64,000 nucleotides of DNA from CBDDKW01 sp965230425 (GTDB lineage: Bacteria > Pseudomonadota > Gammaproteobacteria > UBA1113), in NCBI GenBank assembly GCA_965230425.1, contig CBDDKW010000002.1, positions 1-64,000 on the forward strand. Reading direction: 5' to 3'. Every line of letters begins with the position of its first letter. The first letter of the stretch is position 1. The notes beneath the pieces were generated by a model. The model saw only the letters and a program-made list of their open reading frames with translations, was not told the origin of the DNA and did not search any database. The translations under genes and the position numbers were made by a program. Below, piece by piece: positions 1 to 7,984 of the stretch.

Positions 1-1295
1 ATTTATTTGCTACTACAGATTTAGAGCGCAGTTATCGCGTTAATCTAAATATGCTAGGGATCAATGGTAAGCCTCAAGTTAAAAATCTTAAACAGATTTT
101 ACAAGAGTGGTTAGAGTTCCGCCGAGCAACTGTTGTACGTCGACTACAATATCGTCTCGATAAAATCCTCTCACGCTTACACATTTTAGATGGTTTATTA
201 ATTGCTTATCTAAATATTGATGAAGTCATTGCCATTATTCGTAATGAGGATGATCCAAAAGCAGAATTAATGAAGCGCTTTAAGCTCACTGAAAAACAAG
301 CCGATGCTATCTTAGATTTAAAATTACGTCATTTAGCCCGTTTAGAGGAAATGAAGATCCGTGGTGAGCAAGATGAATTGGCCAAAGAACGCGATAATAT
401 ACAACAAATTCTTGACTCAAAACGCCGCTTAACCACCTTACTGAAAAAAGAAATCAAAGAAGATGCCGAGAAATACGGTAATCCACGTCGTTCGCCAGTC
501 GTCGTTCGTGCCGAAGCACAAGCCATTAAAGAAGAAGATATGGTACCAGCAGAAGCAGTGACCGTCGTATTATCACAAAAAGGTTGGGTACGTTCAGCAA
601 AAGGCCATGAAATTGAGCCGACCACATTGAATTATAAATCAGGTGATGATTACTTATCATCAGCCCGCGGCCGTAGTAATCAACCCTGTGTGTTTGTGGA
701 CACAACAGGGCGTACTTATACCTTAGCCGCACATACATTGCCTTCAGCACGAGGCCAAGGTGAGCCACTCACAGGTCGATTAAAACCACCTGCAGGTGCA
801 GAGTTCGTTAGCACCATCATGGGAGCTGATGATCGCATGTTCTTATTCTCTTCCGATGCCGGTTATGGCTTTAGTGTGAACTTCGGTGAATTATGTAGTA
901 AGAACCGTAGTGGTAAAGCTATCTTAAAAGTTCCTAATGGCGCAAAAGTATTACCACCACAGGCAATAAAAGATTTAGAAAAAGACAGTATTGCAGCAGT
1001 GACCAATGAAGGTCGATTGTTACTATTCCCAATTAAAGATTTGCCGCAATTGACTAAAGGTAAAGGCAATAAAATTATTAGCATTCCCTCGGCACGGGTT
1101 GCAAGCAGAGAGGAATATGTCATCAGCATCGCCGTATTATCGGAAAAACAAGCACTCAAACTCTACGCAGGCAAACGCCACTTAACATTAAAGCACAGTG
1201 ATTTAGAGCATTACTACGGTGAACGCGGCCGCCGAGGTAACAAGTTACCACGCGGTTATCAAAAAGTAGATCGGATTGAAGCTGTAGAGAAATAG
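1..1295 (+). CDS. parC: DNA topoisomerase IV subunit A, C-terminal part (partial)
   Basis: ParC is the DNA-cleaving subunit of topoisomerase IV, which with ParE separates linked daughter chromosomes. The reading frame is open from base 3 to the left edge, so the N-terminal winged-helix and catalytic tyrosine region lies outside the window. Visible parts are the coiled-coil arm (including [14 protein letters not shown]) and the beta-pinwheel C-terminal domain. That domain has ParC-type motifs such as [41 protein letters not shown] and, at the end, [13 protein letters not shown]. The GyrA box typical of GyrA is not apparent, and the match to remembered E. coli ParC is strong. The stop lies 8 bp before the downstream permease gene, so they may be co-transcribed. 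Confidence 0.95.
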   Translation, partial: LFATTDLERSYRVNLNMLGINGKPQVKNLKQILQEWLEFRRATVVRRLQYRLDKILSRLHILDGLLIAYLNIDEVIAIIRNEDDPKAELMKRFKLTEKQADAILDLKLRHLARLEEMKIRGEQDELAKERDNIQQILDSKRRLTTLLKKEIKEDAEKYGNPRRSPVVVRAEAQAIKEEDMVPAEAVTVVLSQKGWVRSAKGHEIEPTTLNYKSGDDYLSSARGRSNQPCVFVDTTGRTYTLAAHTLPSARGQGEPLTGRLKPPAGAEFVSTIMGADDRMFLFSSDAGYGFSVNFGELCSKNRSGKAILKVPNGAKVLPPQAIKDLEKDSIAAVTNEGRLLLFPIKDLPQLTKGKGNKIISIPSARVASREEYVISIAVLSEKQALKLYAGKRHLTLKHSDLEHYYGERGRRGNKLPRGYQKVDRIEAVEK

Positions 1296-1303
1296 GACAA
1301 ACA

Positions 1304-2506
1304 ATGGGAAAAACAATCGGTGGCATTTTACTGGTAGTTGGTATTTCGATCGGCGCCGGTATCCTCGCCTTACCCGTGGCTACTGCACAAAGTGGCTTCA
1401 TTAGTTCCACCATTTTATTCTTTGTCTGTTGGTCACTCATGGCCTATTGCGCATTGTTAATTTTAGAAGTCAATTTATGGCTGCCTGAAAATAGCAATAT
1501 GATTTCCATGGCCAAGAAAACTCTTGGCAAGCCTGGACAACTGATTGCCTGGATCAGTTATTTATTACTGTTATATTCATTACTCGCTGCTTATATTGCT
1601 GGGGGTGGTGACGTACTCCATCATTTATTATCCTATATTCATATTGAATTACCCACATGGATAGACAGCTTTGTTATCACCGCTCTGCTCGGTGCGGTGG
1701 TTTATCAAGGCACGCAAGCAACGGATTATATCAACCGTGGCCTAATGAGCTTTAAGTTTGTATTATTTTTCCCCTTGCTTATTTTAGTCAGTCCCTATGT
1801 ACAAAAAATACTATTACTTGGTGGCCATCCACGTTATGTATTAGGCACTGTCATGGTAGTGATCACGTCCTTCGGTTTTGCTAGTTTAGTGCCAAGTTTA
1901 CGCACTTATTTTTCAGGTAATACTAAACAATTAAAACAAGTGATAATAATAGGCAGTGTTATACCACTGATTTTATACATTGCTTGGGATCTAGTGATCC
2001 TAGGCACGGTTCCTATCGATGGCGATACAGGCTTAGCCAGAATCATCAAAACAGACCATACCATCACGAACTTAGTCTTAGCCATACAGCATGTAGTACA
2101 TAATAGTATTATCATGAGTTTTGCCAGTGCATTTAGTGCCGTATGTGTCACTACTTCATTTTTAGGTGTAGCCTTATCCTTATCAGATTTTCTAGCCGAT
2201 GGCTTAAAACAACAGAAACAAGGTAAGGGCAACTTAATCATTTATTCAGCAACGTTCCTACCGCCTTTGCTGTTAGTTCTGTTCTATCCAGGAGCATTTA
2301 TTCTAGCTTTACAGTATGCCGGCAGCTTTTGTATTATCTTACTCGCCTTATTACCTATCTTTATGGTTTGGCGCGGTCGTTATCACCTAAATATACAAGC
2401 TGATTTTCGTTTACCTGGAGGTAAACCCGCACTAAGCATTGCTTTGGTGCTCGCATTGGTAGCCTTAGTGGTGGGTTTTTTAGAAGAAATACATTATTTG
2501 CATTAA
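1304..2506 (+). CDS. Aromatic amino acid permease (HAAAP family, TyrP/Mtr-like)
   Basis: A 400-aa inner-membrane protein with about eleven hydrophobic segments. The start, GKTIGGILLVVGISIGAGIL, is the glycine-rich first helix typical of the hydroxy/aromatic amino acid permease family (TyrP, Mtr, TnaB). Members import tyrosine or tryptophan with protons. Length fits the family (about 400-415 aa). Family assignment is fairly secure; substrate is inferred. The ATG follows parC by 8 bp, with GGACAA as a weak ribosome site. Confidence 0.85.
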   Translation: MGKTIGGILLVVGISIGAGILALPVATAQSGFISSTILFFVCWSLMAYCALLILEVNLWLPENSNMISMAKKTLGKPGQLIAWISYLLLLYSLLAAYIAGGGDVLHHLLSYIHIELPTWIDSFVITALLGAVVYQGTQATDYINRGLMSFKFVLFFPLLILVSPYVQKILLLGGHPRYVLGTVMVVITSFGFASLVPSLRTYFSGNTKQLKQVIIIGSVIPLILYIAWDLVILGTVPIDGDTGLARIIKTDHTITNLVLAIQHVVHNSIIMSFASAFSAVCVTTSFLGVALSLSDFLADGLKQQKQGKGNLIIYSATFLPPLLLVLFYPGAFILALQYAGSFCIILLALLPIFMVWRGRYHLNIQADFRLPGGKPALSIALVLALVALVVGFLEEIHYLH

Positions 2507-2728
2507 GAACATGTAGAGCCTTGCTTTCAATGAGTCAAATTTCTTAATGGTTTAGCTGACAGCTATTCTTTTCATATTTGAAAGTAAGTTGTCATTCCGA
2601 ACAGTGGCGATAGCCTCTGAGAGGAATCTCCTGCCGACTTGACTAACCTGCATACTTCAATAAACCTTAAGCCTCTACGCTGTAATACTTAGTTCCCCGA
2701 GGCTTGCCTCGGAGTATGTTATTTAGCC
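2507..2728. other. Intergenic stretch with short dispersed-repeat fragments
   Basis: No gene seen. Bases 2592-2640 (tgtcattccgaacagtggcg, then gaggaatctcctgcc) resemble the 'ccgag...ggatctcctgcc' stretch at 45861-45896. A small hairpin (ccccgaggcttgcctcgg) at about 2695-2712 has the same core as the strong hairpin at 2849-2888. Confidence 0.5.
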
Positions 2729-2850
2729 AGACTCCCCGCAGCAAGCTGCGGGCACTTAACGCTTGGGGATTCTTAAGGGGAGTCAGCGCAGACTCCCCTT
2801 AAGTCGCCGTAGCGCGAACTTGGTTCGCGCAGGCGAAATACGATTAGGAA
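2729..2850. repeat. Dispersed hairpin-rich repeat element, copy 1
   Basis: About 122 bp built from successive short palindromes: ccccgcagcaagctgcggg, then ggggagtcagcgcagactcccc, then gcgcgaacttggttcgcgc, ending in aggcgaaat...taggaa. The same order of blocks recurs at 21125-21246 and 25183-25305, and a diverged or partial form at 62932-63061. A copied non-coding element is the simplest reading; no coding potential is evident. Confidence 0.85.
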
Positions 2851-2888
2851 AAAAAATCCCCCGAGGCTTGCCTCGGGGGATTTTTTTT
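2849..2888. terminator. Perfect 18-bp hairpin flanked by A8/T8, terminator-like
   Basis: The left arm 2849-2866 (eight A, then tcccccgagg) pairs perfectly with the right arm 2871-2888 (cctcggggga then a T run) around a cttg loop. A GC stem with a T tract in either direction is a classic intrinsic bidirectional terminator. It lies 340 bp after the permease gene and 64 bp before the next gene, abutting repeat copy 1. Confidence 0.75.
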
Positions 2889-2952
2889 GCAAACCCATAC
2901 CCGAATACTATATTATTAGTATGAATCCAATCAGAACCGTGGGGATAAGTCT

Positions 2953-4725
2953 TTGACCGATGCAACTGAACACAAATACGTGCAAGAAACAGTCAACTGG
3001 ATCAATGCACTACCCATTGCCAATGTAGGTAAATCTGCAGAGATGGTCTTTACCTACTTAGGTGATATGCCTGCCGATGAGCTATCTGCTAAGGAATTAT
3101 TTACTACCTTAGAAAATTTTCAACCGACAATGGTTTTCCTCTGGGATGCTCTGCGCAAATACTATTTAGGCCAAACATCAATAACCACGAGCCAAAAACC
3201 TAAAATCATACATTTAGCAAAATCTTTAGAAAATCGCTATGCGACTCTCTATGCCATGATTATTGGTAAAATATTAAAACAACCCGATATAAAAGATATG
3301 CGAAGTTTATATGCGCAAACCATCCATCGCGCAATGTTACATCTCACCAATGTTTTAATCATTTGTTATCAAATTTATTCAACAGCACCTGCGAATCTAT
3401 GGCGCAAATTGCATAAACTGTATTTACATGCAGAGTCGCGAGATTTAGGCAATATTACTATCGAATATCAACATGATACAGATTCTCTATTACAAACGAC
3501 GATTGATAATACCTATAAGCACTGCTTATTACTATCCGCAGCAAATCCCTATCACTTACGTTATAAAGAAGTAGAAATATTACATCAAACCCTGACCAAA
3601 TGGGCACAGAAGGCAGATATTATCGAAGATAATTTCGATGATGCTGTGTTCTTATTCCGTCTTGATTTAGATAAAGGGCCAAGACATCGTGTTTTAATGA
3701 ACGATGATAGAAACTCAGAATTTGCTCGCGGTTTGGATACCAAGCCACTCATTACCCACGTGAAAAATATTATCAAGCAACAGCATGATGCTGATCAAAA
3801 CAAAGTTGATATATCGAGAATGTCTATAACATTTTTAGAATATTTAGTTGATGTGTGGGGTGCATTCAAATCAAGAAAATTCCCACGCAAAACTATACAG
3901 GGTGAAATGGACTTGTGTATAGGTTTATCATCAGCTCACTATTTTCTGAATGATGAGCAATCGTTTATGCCAGACACAATCAACTTTGCCCAATCATTCC
4001 CAGGCAGCACACCAACAAATCTCAGTATAAAAACTGAAGAAAAACCTAAACAAGAAGAAAAAATAGTCACAGATTATTATGACCCATGGGAGCCTTTGTT
4101 TGAGCATACCCCACAAGCAGTAGAGTTTGGTAAAAATCTAGAAATAGAATCGGATATAGTCAAACCAAAATATAAAACCCAAAGCTGGAAATTGATTAAT
4201 GCCAGTCCCGGCGGCTTTTGTTTAATAAGACATATAGAAGATGTAACTGAAGTACAAGCCGGCGAGATTATTGGCTTACGTGAACCAAGTCACAAATTAC
4301 CTCACCAATGGCATATTGGCAATATTTGTTGGGTCAAACAAAATAAACATAAAGATACAAAGATTGGCGTACAAGTACTTTCACCCAGTGCAATGGCTGT
4401 GGCAGTACAATTACGTGGTACGGCAAAAACAGAATATTTACGTGCACTATTACTACCAGAATTAATTAATCTAGGTCAAGCGGCAACTTTAATTATTCCA
4501 CCTTTAGATGTACATGAAGGTCAAGAAGCCCATATCGTCAGTGAAAGTTTAGAAGCAGAAATAAAATTTACTGAATTACTGATGTCAAATGATAGCTTCA
4601 GCCAATTTGCCTACGAAACAATTAACACCATCAAAGAAGAAGTCACCGTCTCAGAAGAAATCACCCATGAAGATGAATTAGAAGATTACGATTCCGTGTG
4701 GGATGATTTTGATAAGCTCAGCTAA
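2953..4725 (+). CDS. Large protein with C-terminal PilZ-like domain
   Basis: A 590-aa soluble protein starting at TTG 2953, after a purine-rich gtggggataag. The first 300 or so residues look alpha-helical and I do not recognise them. From about residue 405 a PilZ-like beta domain is suggested by WKLINASPGGFCLI, where NASPGG fits the (D/N)xSxxG signature near residue 416. The arginine pair (RxxxR) that normally precedes it and binds cyclic di-GMP is not seen; lysines occupy that area. The tail is acidic (EDELEDYDSVWDDFD). Function unknown; ligand binding would be inference. Confidence 0.6.
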   Translation: MTDATEHKYVQETVNWINALPIANVGKSAEMVFTYLGDMPADELSAKELFTTLENFQPTMVFLWDALRKYYLGQTSITTSQKPKIIHLAKSLENRYATLYAMIIGKILKQPDIKDMRSLYAQTIHRAMLHLTNVLIICYQIYSTAPANLWRKLHKLYLHAESRDLGNITIEYQHDTDSLLQTTIDNTYKHCLLLSAANPYHLRYKEVEILHQTLTKWAQKADIIEDNFDDAVFLFRLDLDKGPRHRVLMNDDRNSEFARGLDTKPLITHVKNIIKQQHDADQNKVDISRMSITFLEYLVDVWGAFKSRKFPRKTIQGEMDLCIGLSSAHYFLNDEQSFMPDTINFAQSFPGSTPTNLSIKTEEKPKQEEKIVTDYYDPWEPLFEHTPQAVEFGKNLEIESDIVKPKYKTQSWKLINASPGGFCLIRHIEDVTEVQAGEIIGLREPSHKLPHQWHIGNICWVKQNKHKDTKIGVQVLSPSAMAVAVQLRGTAKTEYLRALLLPELINLGQAATLIIPPLDVHEGQEAHIVSESLEAEIKFTELLMSNDSFSQFAYETINTIKEEVTVSEEITHEDELEDYDSVWDDFDKLS

Positions 4726-5218
4726 GAATTTATCCGACAGAAAAAAATGAATCGTTTATCCCTAAATAGCTCTTGTATTTAATCCGGTAATATGTGAATA
4801 TTGCCGAGTTAACTAACGGTAGTTAGTGTTTCAGGCGAGACATTATGAATCATAATAATAAGCAAATAAGCAAATAAGCATGATTTATTCGTTTTTACGT
4901 AAATAAAAAATGAATATTTTAAGTGAGAGGTAAGTAAATATGCTTTTAGTCAAGGATTAAATTATAAATTGAAAGACTTGATAACGAGCCGAGTTACTAG
5001 AGCTAAGAAATTGATATTTTTAAACTAAAAATAATAGTTGTTTCATAATAAAAATACTTTCAAGTGCCCCTGGTTTAACGTGAGTCCCCGCAGCTAGCCT
5101 GGGAGATTTTTATTTAACACTAGGAAACCAGAACTGGAAATAAAGCTACACATGCGTAACAACGTAGAGGGCGCTTTCAAGGGATTGCGTACCCTATGTA
5201 CTACAAGGAGTAATATTC
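4726..5218. other. Intergenic region before the large-protein cluster
   Basis: 493 bp, AT-rich, no convincing gene. It has a short direct repeat (aagcaaat two and a half times near 4860-4879) and a fragment around 5087-5137 (gagtccccgcagctagcct, then ...taacactaggaaac) that resembles the two ends of the dispersed element at 2729-2850. The promoter of the downstream operon should lie here; I could not pick one confidently. The stretch ends with AAGGAG at 5205-5210, the ribosome site of the next gene. Confidence 0.5.
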
Positions 5219-7948
5219 ATGCCAAATCCAGATATTAAATCAAATTTAGCAACGATGTATGTATCAGATGGAGATCCAAATGTACATACAAAATTTTCTC
5301 AGGTATTTTATTTTGATTCAAAAGGAGAGATCCAACGGCAAGGGAGTAAAGACATAGGTTACTTTCAGGACAACTGGTCAGAAGCTGCCGGAGTGCCTGA
5401 TGCCGATAAAGCACAGCAGGGCACCGATCCCGTAGCGCTGTATACGCCATTGAGCTTCCAACAGACTGGTATTCAAAGTGTGTTTTATCTGAATAAAGAA
5501 CGTGAGCTTTGCCAAATATACTGGACAACCTGGACTGGCTACAGGTTATGCAATTGGTCGCAAAAAGCTGTAGGCACAGATGATAAATTGTTGTCGAATG
5601 CAACATTATTAAAGGCAGTGACTGATTCTAACCACACCTATGTCTTTGGACGCTCTGATAGTGGTAATTTAGTGCACTTTCATCATGAGTTATCTGCTCC
5701 AGAACAACTTAATAGTGGTCCAGTTGTATCAATTGAAAATTGGACAGGGCAGGGAGAAGGTAGTACTAAAGCACCTAAGGTCGCAGATGTGCCTAATGCA
5801 TTGCATGTAAAGCTTATAAAGGGGAACCTGCATGTGGTGTATTTGTCGGAAGATGACCATCATCTCCATCATCTTTATAGAGATGGTGAGTCAGGACCAT
5901 TTCATGATCAAGATTTATCAGAAATATATGAATTGCCTGAGATTGACCCGTCAATAGGCTTAATTGATGCAGCAATACATGATAATGATCTGCCGCTTGT
6001 GTTCTATGTAACCAAAGTGGATGATGTTAATAATCAAACTAACCATCTACATTTTATGCCATTTTTTAACATCCGTGGTTTCCCGTTGAAAATGTTGGCA
6101 CCTGCGATAAAAGCCCCAGAAAGCGGGAAATATAGTACATATATAGGCAAATTCGATGAAGAAGCAAAGAACTTTAAAGTTGCTTTGCAAAAAAGCGATT
6201 CTATAAGCTCCAGTCTATTTGTATTTTATACACGGAAGTTGAAGAACAGGTACACATTATTTTGTAGTAAAAATAATTTTAAAGCCATTGGTGCTGTATT
6301 ATGTTGTGAGAATCATGATAAATACCAGAGTCCTCTATTGGTTAATAGTAGCTATGACCTTTCGATTATATCAAATGGAGAACAAGCTACTTCACCTTCT
6401 AGCGTGATTTGTGTATCACCTGACAACGAAATTATGGAGTATGTAGATGAATCCGCAGTTCACTATTATTCTCAATCGAAAGTATTAAAAGTATATGCTT
6501 ATCCTGGTGAGCAAGAACTTCTTAGAGCCATGGCTGGTGTAGACACAACTCATGAGTGGGATTTGATATGTTCATACAGATTAGAAAAAGTTAATGAGAT
6601 TATGGCTCATCAGTATAAAGAATCCTCGCAATCTAAAAACGTGAAATTTAGCTTGGAGCACAAACCGCCTTTCGGCCCTCCTGTCCAAGAATCATATGAA
6701 GTTTCTATGGGAGCACCACTATTGGACTTTCACACGGATAGCCATGGTGAATGCTTAGTGACAATACCATTAACAAAATTAAAGTATGCAGATAAAGAAA
6801 TAGAGTTATCACAACAGACAAATGTTATAAAAATGAGCACACTTTTGCATGCGGTTAAAGGTAGTGACTATACTATTACTGAGACATCAGAAACAGTCAT
6901 TAACTTTCGTGAAGAGAATGATGAATACCATGTTGCTGTAAAGTTCAAAGATCTTTCGCCTACAGTAGAGGTTGAGTTTCCAAAAGATATCCCAGGTGAG
7001 ATAGAGAAGATAAAGACTGGCATCATTAGTACTGTAACAGAACATTTTAATCATATTTCTGAGATTGATTATTCATTAGCGACAGTTAATAATTCAAAGC
7101 TGTCTGATATCCCGGCTAGTTCAGATATAAAGCCCAAAAGCTTTATATTCCGAGCACAAACGAAAGAAAATGCATCGGTATTAATGATTGCAATTTCAGT
7201 GAATGATGAGCATGGGAAAACTAACTTCACGTTTGAGGGGAATAATAAATCACAAGAAATTCTGCCGGTTCCTGGGGCCTGTGAGAGGACACTGATAATA
7301 CGTCAGAAGACAGTGATAGATTATTTCAAGCGTCTATATTTAGACAAAAAGCCTTACGATGCATTGTATAGTATAGGAAAGCCAGAATGCATCGATCCAC
7401 GGCCAGATTCTAATGAGCGGATACCAAAAGACGGAACTAAAAAATATAAAATAAAGCCTGATGCACTTTCCACTTTTGATTATGAGAATACCTATGTAAC
7501 TAGCTGCGAGGTCAGCATTGAGTGTCACAATATTTTATCAGCGGAGAACTGTAAAGATGGACGACTACGACTAAAATCACAATGGTCAGCAACTCCAAGT
7601 TGGGGTGCTAAGGGCGGTACCCCTTTCGCAAATCGTTACAATGGGCATACTATCCATTGTACAGTTATGCGACAACTTAGTGCGGATGTCGTTGATAAAG
7701 AGTATGCCTTAACATTCACATCGAATTCTCAAGCAGTGAAGATAGATGATAGTACACGAGGAGCACCTGATATATATGCTACTTTCAGTGTGTTGGCAGA
7801 GCGCGTAACAGATATACTTTTTAACAGCATTGTTGGAGTGAAATTTGATGTAAGGTTTTTTTCGGCAGAATGTTTACTTTCTAGCGATGAAACTGTGTCA
7901 GAGTTCACAGAATGTCACTCACCGAAAGATTTTATTTTGTCTTCATAA
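5219..7948 (+). CDS. Large hypothetical protein: lectin-like propeller plus P-47/TULIP-like modules
   Basis: 909 aa, no signal peptide or membrane segment. ATG chosen for the AAGGAG 8 bp upstream. Residues 1-300 contain recurring units (VFYFDSKGEIQRQ, VFYLNKERELCQIYW, TYVFGRSDSGNLVHF, VVYLSEDDHHLHHLY) with the strand-turn-strand look of a fucose-lectin-type beta-propeller. Around residues 445-460 HEWDLICSYRLEKVNE resembles the start of clostridial P-47/OrfX proteins. A matching motif lies near residue 39 of the next protein, and a second shared block (DYSLATVNN...SFIFRAQT, from about 616) also has its counterpart there. First gene of a six-gene same-strand cluster. Family assignment is inference; a secreted toxin or host-interaction role is possible. 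Confidence 0.6.
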   Translation: MPNPDIKSNLATMYVSDGDPNVHTKFSQVFYFDSKGEIQRQGSKDIGYFQDNWSEAAGVPDADKAQQGTDPVALYTPLSFQQTGIQSVFYLNKERELCQIYWTTWTGYRLCNWSQKAVGTDDKLLSNATLLKAVTDSNHTYVFGRSDSGNLVHFHHELSAPEQLNSGPVVSIENWTGQGEGSTKAPKVADVPNALHVKLIKGNLHVVYLSEDDHHLHHLYRDGESGPFHDQDLSEIYELPEIDPSIGLIDAAIHDNDLPLVFYVTKVDDVNNQTNHLHFMPFFNIRGFPLKMLAPAIKAPESGKYSTYIGKFDEEAKNFKVALQKSDSISSSLFVFYTRKLKNRYTLFCSKNNFKAIGAVLCCENHDKYQSPLLVNSSYDLSIISNGEQATSPSSVICVSPDNEIMEYVDESAVHYYSQSKVLKVYAYPGEQELLRAMAGVDTTHEWDLICSYRLEKVNEIMAHQYKESSQSKNVKFSLEHKPPFGPPVQESYEVSMGAPLLDFHTDSHGECLVTIPLTKLKYADKEIELSQQTNVIKMSTLLHAVKGSDYTITETSETVINFREENDEYHVAVKFKDLSPTVEVEFPKDIPGEIEKIKTGIISTVTEHFNHISEIDYSLATVNNSKLSDIPASSDIKPKSFIFRAQTKENASVLMIAISVNDEHGKTNFTFEGNNKSQEILPVPGACERTLIIRQKTVIDYFKRLYLDKKPYDALYSIGKPECIDPRPDSNERIPKDGTKKYKIKPDALSTFDYENTYVTSCEVSIECHNILSAENCKDGRLRLKSQWSATPSWGAKGGTPFANRYNGHTIHCTVMRQLSADVVDKEYALTFTSNSQAVKIDDSTRGAPDIYATFSVLAERVTDILFNSIVGVKFDVRFFSAECLLSSDETVSEFTECHSPKDFILSS

Positions 7949-7984
7949 TAATTGAATGATTGTTTGAAAAGTAAGGAGATAGAA

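Noticed and set aside
2783..2965. 60-aa minus-strand frame across the repeat element
   Set aside because: Composed of hairpin repeat and terminator sequence, no ribosome site.
7952..7984. Upstream TTG start for the second giant protein
   Set aside because: The AAGGAG lies inside this extension, 7 bp before ATG 7985.
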